Source: an uncultured Bacteroides sp. (GTDB taxonomy: Bacteria > Bacteroidota > Bacteroidia > Bacteroidales > Bacteroidaceae). Taken from it: a stretch of 64,000 bases of DNA. The notes under the pieces are model-generated. The model worked only from the letters and a program-made list of their open reading frames with translations, was not told where the DNA came from and did no database searches. Below are positions 7,783 to 16,694 of this stretch, piece after piece; the first letter of the stretch is position 1; the number at the start of each line of letters is the position of its first letter. The position numbers and the translations under genes are program-made. Where the stretch lies: assembly GCA_949292025.1 (NCBI GenBank), contig CASEYC010000100.1:1-64000 (forward strand). The letters run 5' to 3'.

Positions 7783-9192
7783 TCAGAAGCACCCCGTACC
7801 GTCGAAACAATGCGTGCAGAGCTTGCACTTGGGCAAGCCGATGGATTCCACCAAGGTCTCCAGCGTATTGAATTTCAGGGAGTTCAAGCCAAAACGCCCG
7901 CGGATGATTTCCACCAGTTTCTGATACTCGGGCGAACCGGTCGTGGCATATTTCTCCAGGTTCTTGTTCTCGTCGCCTTCCAGCTCCTTGATGATGCGGC
8001 GGGTTATCAGTTCAAGGTTGCTGCGCGATGCGGTGAAACCGATGAACGGACAAGCATAAATCAGCGGAGGACACGCGATGCGGATATGCACCTCCTTGGC
8101 GCCGCAATCGAAAAGGACTTTTACATTGTCGTGCAACTGGGTGCCACGCACAATCGAGTCATCGCAAAACAACACCCGCCTGTCGCGCAACATGGCCTGG
8201 TTGGGTATCAGTTTCATCTTGGCCACCAAATTGCGCAGTTCCTGACGGCTGGGCGTGAAGCTGCGCGGCCAGGTGGGCGTATATTTGGCTATGGCGCGAT
8301 GATAGGGCACCCCTTTGCCTTCGGCATACCCCAATGCCATGCCCACGCCCGAATCGGGTATGCCGCAGGCGCAATCCACCTCCGATTCATCGGTCTGCCC
8401 CATCTTCAAGCCGGAAAGGAAACGGACTTCCTCCACGTTGCGGCCTTCGTAGCAGGAGGTGGGGAAGCCATAATACACCCACAAGAAAGAACAAATCTGC
8501 ATCTTGTCGTTCGGCTTGCGCATCTGCTCGATGCCCTCTGCCCGCAAGCGCACGATTTCGCCCGGACCCAGGTAGCTGTCTATCTGATAATCCAAGTTGG
8601 GGAAACTGCTCGACTCGCTGCTTACGGCGTAAGCTCCCTCCTTGCGCCCTATTACTATAGGTGTACGTCCCCACTTGTCGCGGGCGGCAATGATGCCGTC
8701 CTCCGTCAGCAACAGCATGGAGCATGACCCCTTGATGCGGTTGTAGACATTTTCGATGCCTTCCACGAAAGTCTTGCCTTGGATGATGAGCAGGGCGATA
8801 AGTTCGGTTTGGTTGGTCTTGCCGGAGCTCAACTCGGCGAAGTGCATGTTTTGAGCAAGCAATTCTTCCTCCAGCTCCTGGATGTTCTGAATCTTGGCTA
8901 CGGTCACGATGGCGAAACGCCCAAGGTGGGAATTGATGATGATGGGCTGCGCGTCGGTGTCGCTGATGATGCCTATGCCGGAGTTGCCGGAAAACTTGTC
9001 CAATTCGTCTTCAAATTTCGTCCGGAAATACGTGCTTTCCAAGTTATGGATGGAGCGTGTAAATTGTTTCTTCTCTGCATCATACGTGGCCATGCCTCCG
9101 CGTCGGGTTCCCAAGTGCGAGTTATAATCTGTGCCATAAAACAAGTCGGTCACACATTGCGTCTTGGCTATTGTACCAAAAAAGCCTCCCAT
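7783..9192 (-). CDS. PurF-like amidophosphoribosyltransferase without the N-terminal catalytic cysteine
   Basis: The 469-residue protein has the two-domain layout of glutamine PRPP amidotransferase: an N-terminal Ntn-glutaminase fold ([53 protein letters not shown]) and a C-terminal phosphoribosyltransferase domain with the PRPP loop [13 protein letters not shown] near residue 345. Canonical PurF begins M-C-G-I, with Cys exposed as the glutaminase nucleophile. Here the start is [13 protein letters not shown], so that residue is Gly. The glutaminase is therefore probably inactive, and the enzyme would need free ammonia or have another role. The C-terminus ends in a cysteine cluster, [13 protein letters not shown]. 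Its own promoter (9226-9233) and terminator make it monocistronic. Confidence 0.85.
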   Translation of the reverse strand: MGGFFGTIAKTQCVTDLFYGTDYNSHLGTRRGGMATYDAEKKQFTRSIHNLESTYFRTKFEDELDKFSGNSGIGIISDTDAQPIIINSHLGRFAIVTVAKIQNIQELEEELLAQNMHFAELSSGKTNQTELIALLIIQGKTFVEGIENVYNRIKGSCSMLLLTEDGIIAARDKWGRTPIVIGRKEGAYAVSSESSSFPNLDYQIDSYLGPGEIVRLRAEGIEQMRKPNDKMQICSFLWVYYGFPTSCYEGRNVEEVRFLSGLKMGQTDESEVDCACGIPDSGVGMALGYAEGKGVPYHRAIAKYTPTWPRSFTPSRQELRNLVAKMKLIPNQAMLRDRRVLFCDDSIVRGTQLHDNVKVLFDCGAKEVHIRIACPPLIYACPFIGFTASRSNLELITRRIIKELEGDENKNLEKYATTGSPEYQKLVEIIRGRFGLNSLKFNTLETLVESIGLPKCKLCTHCFDGTGCF

Positions 9193-9225
9193 AAACTATG
9201 TATTTTAATTTAGCATTTATGCGCG

Positions 9226-9233
9226 CAAAGGTA
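9226..9233 (-). promoter_or_regulatory. Bacteroidetes -7 box for the PurF-like gene
   Basis: The reverse strand reads TACCTTTG, 34 bp before the ATG at 9192. The remaining 250 bp up to the crcB promoter at 9481 hold no gene I could recognise. Confidence 0.6.
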
Positions 9234-9480
9234 CAAAAAAATCGGCTGCATCCGATAAACAGGGCGAAGTTTTCTTTTTCATCCCCTCGAAATAGAGGCC
9301 CCAAAAGAAGCCGCCCCGCCAGCAGAAACCTGCCTCCGGAAACGGCTCCTAAAACTAACACCTGCATGAAAACTACAACTTTTTACCTTGTAGCTTAACA
9401 TAAGCATACAAAGATACAAATCTTTATCCATCCCACCAATTATGGCGGATTTTCTTATCTATCTTGAAGAATAATTTGCT

Positions 9481-9488
9481 TACCTTTG
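9481..9488 (+). promoter_or_regulatory. Bacteroidetes -7 box for crcB
   Basis: TACCTTTG ends 28 bp before the ATG at 9517. No fluoride-riboswitch-like leader fits in the short 5' UTR. Confidence 0.6.
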
Positions 9489-9516
9489 CACGATTTTAGT
9501 ATTATTTCACCCCATT

Positions 9517-9906
9517 ATGGCCAAAACTTTGCTTTTCATTTTCCTGGGAGGCGGCGCGGGTAGCCTGCTGCGCTATGGCGTCCAACTGATGTTGCACCAA
9601 CGCATCACGCCCTTCCTTTTCCCGTGGGCAACGCTCAGCGTCAACATCCTGGGCAGTTTCTGCATCGGCCTGTTCTATGCCTGGACGGCCCGCTTCAACC
9701 TCTCGGACGATACCCGCCTGTTGCTCACCACGGGGCTTTGCGGAGGCTTCACCACTTTCTCCACCTTCAGCCACGAGGGAATGACGATGCTCAGGCAAGG
9801 CTTCTACGGCACCTTCTTCCTCTACATCACGCTGAGCCTCCTGTTGGGCGTAGGGGCCGCCTTTGCCGGAGGCTGGGCAGGGACGTTTTTTGCTGAAAGC
9901 GACTGA
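9517..9906 (+). CDS. crcB: Fluoride efflux channel CrcB/Fluc
   Basis: The 129-residue, four-helix protein is full length for the family. It forms a dual-topology dimer in the cytoplasmic membrane and lets fluoride leave the cell. Signatures are FLGGGAGSLLRYGVQLML, PWATLSVNILGSFCIGLF and the pore motif LTTGLCGGFTTFSTFSHEG, with the conserved Asn and the Thr/Ser/Phe track. It is the last gene before the CRISPR array, whose distal end starts 34 bp downstream. Confidence 0.95.
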   Translation: MAKTLLFIFLGGGAGSLLRYGVQLMLHQRITPFLFPWATLSVNILGSFCIGLFYAWTARFNLSDDTRLLLTTGLCGGFTTFSTFSHEGMTMLRQGFYGTFFLYITLSLLLGVGAAFAGGWAGTFFAESD

Positions 9907-9940
9907 TTGGGCTTTTGCAGGACTATCCACGGTCAGCGTA

Positions 9941-11560
9941 TACAAACATAGAAACTTTTCTACATAAAACCACAACAGTAATAAGTCTGTCAATCTTTTC
10001 CATACAGTTGTATCTCTTCCCTTTTCTACATCAAACCACAACGGTTGGCAATGGGTTAACAAACAAGGACAGGTTGTATCTCTTTCCTTTTCTACATCAA
10101 ACCACAACCAGTATTTGGCCAGCGAGAGGGTTCGCTGGGTTGTATCTCTTTCCTTTTCTACATCAAACCACAACTTGTGATTGACTTTCAGTATTATAAT
10201 CTGAGTTGTATATCTTTCCTTTTCTACATCAAACCACAACCCTGTTTATGCAAACGAGATTGGTGCTTAGTTGTATATCTTTCCTTTTCTACATCAAACC
10301 ACAACCGCTCGTATGGCGAATTTCACCGTTGCCGGGTTGTATATCTTTCCTTTTCTACATCAAACCACAACCTGTTCTTGTTCCTGATTATTACACCTGT
10401 GGTTGTATATCTTTCCTTTTCTACATCAAACCACAACCGAGCCGTCCTTGATTTGCACGTACGGGAAGTTGTATATCTTTCCTTTTCTACATCAAACCAC
10501 AACTCCAGCGTGGCCAGTTCCTGCGCCCGCTGGGTTGTATATCTTTCCTTTTCTACATCAAACCACAACTCCAGCTTCCCACTATCGAACGGGCTGTCAG
10601 TTGTATATCTTTCCTTTTCTACATCAAACCACAACTGTGTCTACGGCCACGTTGACGGCCTGCCAGGTTGTATATCTTTCCTTTTCTACATCAAACCACA
10701 ACTTTTATTATTCATATAAGACAAGACAATGGTTGTATATCTTTCCTTTTCTACATCAAACCACAACTCAGCTCGCTGACTTCCTTTTTGAAGTCGCTGT
10801 TGTATATCTTTCCTTTTCTACATCAAACCACAACTTCAGCCGTTTCCTTGTCGTGGCAGATGAAGTTGTATATCTTTCCTTTTCTACATCAAACCACAAC
10901 CGACGAGGCGACCAATGCCTTGGATGCCAAGTTGTATATCTTTCCTTTTCTACATCAAACCACAACCTTGTGTCTAATTTTGTCGGAGGTCTTCTCAGTT
11001 GTATATCTTTCCTTTTCTACATCAAACCACAACTTAACTTTTTCTTTTGTAGTTTCGTTACTGTTGTATATCTTTCCTTTTCTACATCAAACCACAACTT
11101 ATGGCACGGTTCAAGTTCTCGTCAGGCTGTTGTATATCTTTCCTTTTCTACATCAAACCACAACTGTCCGGGGTGTCGCTTGCTTCCGTACCATGTTGTA
11201 TATCTTTCCTTTTCTACATCAAACCACAACTTTGTTGTTGGGTTGATTGAAATCACCGGTGTTGTATATCTTTCCTTTTCTACATCAAACCACAACAGTA
11301 TTTAATCATTTTGGGAATTACCTCTTGTTGTATATCTTTCCTTTTCTACATCAAACCACAACTAGAGGCGGGCGGCGTTGACGAGGCTGAAGGTTGTATA
11401 TCTTTCCTTTTCTACATCAAACCACAACGTGTTGCCATACATTGGGTAAACAATGGGTGTTGTATATCTTTCCTTTTCTACATCAAACCACAACTATTAC
11501 AAAACAACTTGCTGAATAACAAATGTTGTATATCTTTCCTTTTCTACATCAAACCACAAC
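9941..11560 (-). CRISPR. Type II-C CRISPR array, 25 repeats and 24 spacers
   Basis: The 36-bp repeats begin GTTGTATATCTTTCC and end CTACATCAAACCACAAC on the + strand. On the reverse strand the repeat begins GTTGTGGTTTGATG, the usual crRNA orientation of type II repeats. Starts are 9941 (degenerate), 10007, 10073, 10139, 10205, 10270, 10336, and so on to 11525. Spacers are 29-31 bp, mostly 30. The four leftmost repeats carry substitutions (TATCTC for TATATC; the first lacks the GTTGTATATC start and has ATAAAACC for ATCAAACC), while repeats from 10205 on look identical. The degenerate end is therefore the old end, and new spacers enter at the right, next to cas2. No spacer match was noticed in the window, but this was not exhaustive. 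Confidence 0.98.
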
Positions 11561-11652
11561 GTGAACCTTCTAAGTAACTATAATAAAGTATTATACACAC
11601 ACTTTTAATAACACGAAGTAGCTATGCTGATGCAGAAAGCCTAACAAAAGTA
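11561..11652 (-). promoter_or_regulatory. CRISPR leader
   Basis: The 92-bp AT-rich stretch between the last identical repeat and the cas2 stop codon. The reverse strand has TACTTTTG at 11645-11652, a -7 box that would start transcription about 75 nt before the first repeat. No TTG at the matching -33 distance was seen, so read-through from cas2 is also possible. Confidence 0.6.
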
Positions 11653-11991
11653 CTAAAAAAATTCCAGTTGGATGGGCGCTTTTATCTCTTTTTTTGCCGC
11701 TTTGCCAAAGATTGTTTCAATTTCCCCATATTGTTTGTCCGTTACTGCAAGCATACTTATCTTACCAGTAATGGGCATTGCTATCTTTACGCGTTTTTTA
11801 TGTACAACAAGGCTTTCGTATGAAGCGCAATGGCGGATATATACAGAAAACTGCATCATTACAAATCCGTCCTTCAACAAATCCTTTCTAAAGTCGGAAG
11901 CAATCTTCCGCTCCCGTTTGGTCGTTACAGGTAAGTCAAAGAACACAAACAGCCACATGATACGATAAGCATTCAAACGACATTCACTCAT
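11653..11991 (-). CDS. cas2: CRISPR-associated endonuclease Cas2
   Basis: The 112-residue protein has the ferredoxin-like Cas2 start YRIMWLFVFFDLPVTTKRER, with the conserved Asp after the first strand, then FRKDLLKDGFVMMQFSVYIR and IAMPITGKISMLAVTDKQYG. With Cas1 it forms the integrase complex that inserts new spacers. It is the last gene of the cas operon, overlaps cas1 by 4 nt (ATGA) and its stop abuts the leader. Confidence 0.96.
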   Translation of the reverse strand: MSECRLNAYRIMWLFVFFDLPVTTKRERKIASDFRKDLLKDGFVMMQFSVYIRHCASYESLVVHKKRVKIAMPITGKISMLAVTDKQYGEIETIFGKAAKKEIKAPIQLEFF

Positions 11992-12875
11992 ACAAACGAA
12001 GGATAAATGATGCTTTCTTTTTTATCTTTCAATGCCCGGACAAGCGAAGCAGTCGTCATAGATAGAGCAACTTGAAGAGGGCGTATTTGGCCTTTCATCT
12101 TTACATCCGCAAAAAGTACCCTCACAAGTGACTGTTTGGTCTCTTTGTCCAAACAAGCCGCCGGCGAACACTCGAAAATCCTATATACTGCATAATCAAC
12201 AAACGGACGATAAGGCTCCATAACATCATCGGCCAGTGGGAACGCATTGTAACGATTACGGTGAAACAAGCCAAAAGCCGGGAATAGTCCGGAACCCAAT
12301 AAAGCACGAGCCACGGCAGCACGAAGGATGGCATATCCATAGTTCAACAAGGAATTGGGAGCCTCACCGTTGCGATCACGACTGAATGGCTGCCCATACA
12401 TTTGTTGCCAATAGATTTTAGCGGCCAACCCCTCACGGTTTCCACTATCGCCCGAAAGCACATTCATATAATATGGCTTCAAGACCTTGCCGTCACGACC
12501 TAACAGATCGAGTAACGCTGCCTGATTCCGTATCTTATACTCTATGATTTCTTTCCATATTCTCTTTTTTGTCGGTAAAGAAGTCTCTATCTGGAATCTA
12601 TACACTTCTTGCTGAATAGCGTTTGATTCCAACGGCATCAGCATTGTATTGGGCATGCATTGAGCATTACAGAATATTACGGCAACATTATTGTCAGCCA
12701 AGGCATTCAGCAATGGAATCGTGAAATGCACCATTTGGTTTTCCACGATTACAACACCCACATCTTCTATCGGTCTTGTTATAACCTCTTCAACGTCTTT
12801 ATACCGTATTTCTATTTGGTTATATTTCAAGGACAGCGATACTGGAGTCGTAAAAAACAAGGTTTGCTTTATCAT
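11988..12875 (-). CDS. cas1: CRISPR-associated endonuclease Cas1, type II
   Basis: The 295-residue protein has the N-terminal beta domain (MIKQTLFFTTPVSLSLKYNQ, DVGVVIVENQMVHFTIPLLNAL). The helical catalytic domain contains LLNYGYAILRAAVARALLGS and GLFHRNRYNAFPLADDVMEP, which supply the metal-binding Glu, His and Asp/Glu of the family. It catalyses spacer integration together with Cas2. It overlaps the C-terminal cas9 ORF by 4 nt (12872-12875) and cas2 by 4 nt. Confidence 0.97.
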   Translation of the reverse strand: MIKQTLFFTTPVSLSLKYNQIEIRYKDVEEVITRPIEDVGVVIVENQMVHFTIPLLNALADNNVAVIFCNAQCMPNTMLMPLESNAIQQEVYRFQIETSLPTKKRIWKEIIEYKIRNQAALLDLLGRDGKVLKPYYMNVLSGDSGNREGLAAKIYWQQMYGQPFSRDRNGEAPNSLLNYGYAILRAAVARALLGSGLFPAFGLFHRNRYNAFPLADDVMEPYRPFVDYAVYRIFECSPAACLDKETKQSLVRVLFADVKMKGQIRPLQVALSMTTASLVRALKDKKESIIYPSFV

Positions 12876-15337
12876 CGGTTCTTGAATTTAATTTTTCCCA
12901 AGTCATCCATTTCAAAATCATAGCCTTGCACCAAAGCCTTAAATTGAGTGTGAAGCAAGGTAATACCCGCTCTCGTGGTTTCACCATTTTTAAAAGCCCC
13001 ATTCTTGAAGGAAACATCGCTGGAAGGACGTGCCTCTTGATGAAACAACAAAGAAAGTTTACCGTAATTACCACCTGTTACCTCCATAGAAGACATTCCT
13101 GTTATTTTATAAAGCCGCTTGCACAATTCGGCCTCGTCAAGTTCATATATCTCTTCTGGAGTCTCTTCATACAACAATACCATCGTTCCGATTTTGAGTT
13201 TCCATCTTAACGGATAGCCATTTTTACTTTCTGTAGGCAATATATCGACACCTTGTGCCGAAACGTCGCTATTATAGTAGTCTACAGCATCCAAGCGGTT
13301 GATAAGTTCGAAGTCTCGCTTTTCCTTACCATTCTTGTTTTTACCCACATAAATGCCCATCATATAATTTGAATCGTTGGCCACATGGAATTTACGTTTG
13401 TATTCTTTGGGCGAAAGGTCACGCTGCAAACGGATGTCCAGCGGACGCTTGATTAGCGGAGCATAGACTCTTACTTTACGAATAGCGACCTTCTTGTCCT
13501 TACTCATCCAAATAACAGCTTCTACAGCTTTTTTCAAACTCCCATATTCCTTTATGGCCGCTTTCACTTTCTCACGCACAACATCATCCACAATATTACA
13601 CACATTTCTTTCATCCAATTGGTCCAAAGGCTTACGAACTACGTATCTGATTTCTCCGTCACGTTCTATGGCTCCATAATAGGTATCCTGATGCAGGGAG
13701 CCACGAGCCGTGTCACCTTGCATATATTGACCGGTGATTTTCCCAGCCTTACGCACTTTCTTACGAGTTTGTTTACCCAGATTATCAGCAGTGTAATGGC
13801 TAATGAGCAATGTTTCATCAAGGTGTTTCATATCCTCCGTAAACGTGTTCCATGGTTTGGGGAATTCTGCACGTCGATTGTCCATCCCCCATTCCCAACG
13901 TTCTTCGTCATGATAATATTGGGCCAATCTGTCATACTCAGCTTTACCGATACATGCAATGGTAATGGCGTCTATCACATGATGGCAATGATTCACACGC
14001 TGTTTTTTTTCATACTCCTGCTGGATTCCCCATATCTTTCGAAAGTCCGAAGTTACAATGCCTTTGATGACATAGACATTCTTAAATACAGATTTCAGGT
14101 AAGAGCGTGCATATTTTGAAATGACACTTATATCCACCCCCTGACGGCGGGAAAAGCCCTCAGGGACCTCGGTCATGGTAAAACGGTCATATTTTCCTTT
14201 CCAATAGTCGCGCTCCAACATGAGGCGATGACGTTTCTGAATCATACGGTCTTTTACGTCCTTGTCACTGATGCCCCGTGTATTAATCTTGCGTATTTCT
14301 TTACCCAGTTTCTCGATTGTTTCTTTCCAACCGGCTATCCGTTCCATAATCTGTTCATGATTGGCCAATTGTGACGGAAGCTGCGTCCGTTTGATTTCAC
14401 GGTTATAACGGCTATTGCAGATTGTCAAGTTCATATCTGTGGAATCGCCACCCGCACTTCGTGGAATGGTATGTTCTATGTCATATTTATTGGCATCAAA
14501 AAGGTCTGCGAGCTTTATGGTTTCCCCTGTATAGAGACACTGATGATTCTGTTCTTCCCAGAGCAAATATTTGAGCACATCCGTCGATGATGGTTCATAA
14601 ATGTTTCCAAGGTGCTCCCTAATTCTTTCCGCGGCCTTTTTGCGTTGTTTGTTTCGTTCATTCTGCCACTGACGTATTGCCGCACGCTTGTTTGAATCGT
14701 TGAGTTCACGCGCAAACTCAATGCGTATGGTCGTGTTCTCATCAATCTTCCCTTCTTTTAACAACGCATTGACAATGTGTCGAAGACGGAACAACGAATG
14801 CATCGCCATCGGATTGCGCGTACTGCTGGTTCGGGGCGAACCTAATTGATAATAACCTTCGGCGGCCTGTTGGCGCACCTTGGGAAAAGTTTCTATCATT
14901 GACGGGTGGTAAAGTTTCTTCAGTTTACATTCCTCCTTCTCGCTGAGGTTGTACTTATAGGCAATGTATCGTTTCACGTACTCTTCCTGGGTACGGATAG
15001 CGGACATGGAAGGGTCGTAATCGTAAAACGCATTCACAATATCATCCGCCTCCTCACGCGGCAACATAGGTAGCAAGGCATTTTTATCCACCTTACAAGA
15101 AATTATGCTGGAAAGATTGGCCAAGAATACGGCATGGGAATAAATCATACCATACTCCTTCATATAAGGAAGAATCTTTCTGATGGCTTTCAAGGAAAGC
15201 GATGCATACCCCAATGGCAGATGTATCTTGCTGAATAAACAAGCATGTTCCTCGTCCATCTGCAACTTCTCCCGGGCAAACTCCTTCAATTTGTCTTCGC
15301 TATCAAAAAAGAACAATACATGCCAAATGTCGTTCAT
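12872..15337 (-). CDS. cas9: Cas9, C-terminal part (REC to PAM-interacting region)
   Basis: 821 residues starting MNDIWHVLFFFDSEDKLKEF, a segment that lies inside the REC lobe of intact type II-C Cas9. RuvC-II is at IRIEFARELND (Glu207), the HNH nuclease at YDIEHTIPRSAGG (His289) with NSRYNREIK, and RuvC-III at HHVIDAITIA (Asp456). The C-terminal 350 residues are the PAM-interacting region. All catalytic residues expected in this part are present. The start ATG overlaps the stop of the N-terminal ORF (ATGA, 15334-15337), so the two could be translationally coupled. Homology continues upstream of this ATG in the same frame (KRYEI), which shows the start is accidental and the ORF was once joined to the upstream one. 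Confidence 0.93.
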   Translation of the reverse strand: MNDIWHVLFFFDSEDKLKEFAREKLQMDEEHACLFSKIHLPLGYASLSLKAIRKILPYMKEYGMIYSHAVFLANLSSIISCKVDKNALLPMLPREEADDIVNAFYDYDPSMSAIRTQEEYVKRYIAYKYNLSEKEECKLKKLYHPSMIETFPKVRQQAAEGYYQLGSPRTSSTRNPMAMHSLFRLRHIVNALLKEGKIDENTTIRIEFARELNDSNKRAAIRQWQNERNKQRKKAAERIREHLGNIYEPSSTDVLKYLLWEEQNHQCLYTGETIKLADLFDANKYDIEHTIPRSAGGDSTDMNLTICNSRYNREIKRTQLPSQLANHEQIMERIAGWKETIEKLGKEIRKINTRGISDKDVKDRMIQKRHRLMLERDYWKGKYDRFTMTEVPEGFSRRQGVDISVISKYARSYLKSVFKNVYVIKGIVTSDFRKIWGIQQEYEKKQRVNHCHHVIDAITIACIGKAEYDRLAQYYHDEERWEWGMDNRRAEFPKPWNTFTEDMKHLDETLLISHYTADNLGKQTRKKVRKAGKITGQYMQGDTARGSLHQDTYYGAIERDGEIRYVVRKPLDQLDERNVCNIVDDVVREKVKAAIKEYGSLKKAVEAVIWMSKDKKVAIRKVRVYAPLIKRPLDIRLQRDLSPKEYKRKFHVANDSNYMMGIYVGKNKNGKEKRDFELINRLDAVDYYNSDVSAQGVDILPTESKNGYPLRWKLKIGTMVLLYEETPEEIYELDEAELCKRLYKITGMSSMEVTGGNYGKLSLLFHQEARPSSDVSFKNGAFKNGETTRAGITLLHTQFKALVQGYDFEMDDLGKIKFKNR

Positions 15338-16536
15338 AATTTCATAACGTTTTTCCCAACTCCACGTGTATAGACTTCACAAGCCCTTTCCAACCATTCA
15401 TCTATCCGAACTTTTACATCAAATGCTTCTGACAATTGGGCGATAACCGGACAAGTGCTGACCGATGTATCCATATAATAGTTGAAACGGTACGCACACT
15501 CTGCCCGGTCTTTGTAATAGCAGTAATTTTTCTTTCCGCTTGAAAGTTTCTTCGCTATATCCTCAAACTTAAATTCTTTCTTTGATTTTCTTAGGAACAA
15601 AGGAATGATGGTCTGTTTTTCAATCTCAGACAATGTCCTCAATTCATTGTCACCGGGACCTTGCATTTTGATGTTGTTGATGAAAGCATACATACGGTAC
15701 TGCTCATACAATGGATGAGATATCGGACACCTTGACTTGGAAGGTTCATAAACACATTTCCCCACTGTGTGTTTTTGCGACTTCAGGGGTCGTTGCGTGA
15801 TAATTATTTGGCGAAGTTCCTGGGTCAGTTCTTCAGACAAGTCTTGTTTCCTACAGATGGCAAGCAGCTCTTTTTCACAGTCCATCCGACTGGTGTAATG
15901 AGTTCGTATTTTTTCACCATTCTGATATAACCGATAGAAGTATTCTCCCAAATACTCAGTTTCACAATCCCGCATGGATTGAGCCAATGCTTCTATATCT
16001 TGTTTGACTTTTCCATCGCTTTCCTTTGTATTCTCTTTACGGTTACTTAAGAAACCACGCCTTTGATTCAGGTGATAAAGGGCACGGCCAACAATATAAC
16101 GATTCTTCGGAAGCGTAAGATCCAATTTCTCGGTAAGGCAGAGATGCCGGAAATAATAAGGATTGCCCCCTGTATTATCGTCAGTGCGCTGCCAAGCCAT
16201 AAACGCCTCGTTCAGAGGATACTGCTTCAACGAACGCCATTGTTTGAGTTCCTCCACAGACAACGGAGGACACAATTGGTATTTGATGAGCATCTTAAGC
16301 AAACCTATTTTTCGCACTTTCCTGCGCCAATAGCCGACGCGCTGATGCTTATATCCGGTACGTTCAGATGCTTTTGACGATTCTATACCTTTTTCGACTT
16401 TTACACCTTCCTGAAAAATGTTTCCACCCCTATCTATCAAGGCATATCTGTTTTCCGATACTTCATCGTCATAATCAACGATAGCCCATCCTGTACTATT
16501 TGTGCCGGTATCTATACCTAAAATTCGTTTTTTCAT
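15334..16536 (-). CDS. cas9: Cas9, N-terminal part (RuvC-I, bridge helix, REC)
   Basis: 400 residues beginning MKKRILGIDTGTNSTGWAIV, the RuvC-I motif with the catalytic Asp. An arginine-rich bridge helix follows (GYKHQRVGYWRRKVRKIGLL), then the start of the REC lobe (NYYMDTSVSTCPVIAQLSEA). The ORF ends in RGVGKNVMKL and a TGA. Adding one base to the five-A run (T run at 15350-15354 on the + strand) would turn this into GVGKKRYEIMNDIW and join both ORFs into one Cas9 of about 1,221 residues. The cleanest reading is a recent 1-nt deletion in a homopolymer, or a sequencing error. A working two-piece protein is possible because both parts keep all catalytic residues. Confidence 0.93.
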   Translation of the reverse strand: MKKRILGIDTGTNSTGWAIVDYDDEVSENRYALIDRGGNIFQEGVKVEKGIESSKASERTGYKHQRVGYWRRKVRKIGLLKMLIKYQLCPPLSVEELKQWRSLKQYPLNEAFMAWQRTDDNTGGNPYYFRHLCLTEKLDLTLPKNRYIVGRALYHLNQRRGFLSNRKENTKESDGKVKQDIEALAQSMRDCETEYLGEYFYRLYQNGEKIRTHYTSRMDCEKELLAICRKQDLSEELTQELRQIIITQRPLKSQKHTVGKCVYEPSKSRCPISHPLYEQYRMYAFINNIKMQGPGDNELRTLSEIEKQTIIPLFLRKSKKEFKFEDIAKKLSSGKKNYCYYKDRAECAYRFNYYMDTSVSTCPVIAQLSEAFDVKVRIDEWLERACEVYTRGVGKNVMKL

Positions 16537-16577
16537 TATGGCATTATGGTTTAAAGATTAAATATTCTAATTATCGC

Positions 16578-16611
16578 TTGCAAATATAAGAAAAAGGATT
16601 TACCTTTGCAA
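16578..16611. promoter_or_regulatory. Interlocked divergent promoters of cas9 and tracrRNA
   Basis: Forward (tracrRNA): TTG at 16578-16580 and TACCTTTG at 16601-16608, spaced 20 bp. Reverse (cas9): TTG on the reverse strand at 16609-16611 and TATATTTG at 16581-16588, also spaced 20 bp. Each -33 element abuts the other promoter's -7 box, so one polymerase would occlude the other. Predicted starts are about 16614 forward and about 16575 reverse, giving a cas9 leader of about 40 nt. Confidence 0.65.
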
Positions 16612-16612
16612 C

Positions 16613-16694
16613 ATAAGATTTTCTACATCTTATCACAATAAGGCCTTCGGGCCGAAGGGTAAAGCCTATACTCCCGCTTCGGTGGGAGTTTTTT
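16613..16694 (+). ncRNA. tracrRNA
   Basis: The anti-repeat at 16617-16639 pairs with the reverse-strand CRISPR repeat: 11 continuous pairs (TTTTCTACATC, 16619-16629), a 2-nt internal mismatch, then a second helix including CACAA (16634-16638) with G-U pairs at its edges. Downstream are the hairpin CCTTCG-GGC-CGAAGG (16644-16658) and a terminator hairpin at 16670-16690 (ACTCCCGC-TTCG-GTGGGAGT) followed by TTTTTT. Length about 82 nt. It guides processing of pre-crRNA and loads Cas9. Confidence 0.85.

Noticed and set aside
9489..9516. Fluoride riboswitch before crcB
   Set aside because: The 5' UTR predicted from the promoter is under 30 nt and no riboswitch core is visible.
9941..11560. Self-targeting spacers
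   Set aside because: No spacer was noticed to match another part of the window, but this was by eye only; the rest of the genome is unknown.
10177..11577. Several long ORFs of repetitive YLSFSTSNHN or YIFPFLHQTTT peptides across 9.9-11.6 kb
   Set aside because: They are translations of the CRISPR repeats in all frames, not genes.
15350..15354. Programmed -1 frameshifting to make full Cas9
   Set aside because: The GGGAAAAAC context is not a strong X-XXY-YYZ slippery site (G-AAA-AAC) and no downstream pseudoknot was evident. A plain 1-nt indel explains the data; kept only as a remote option.
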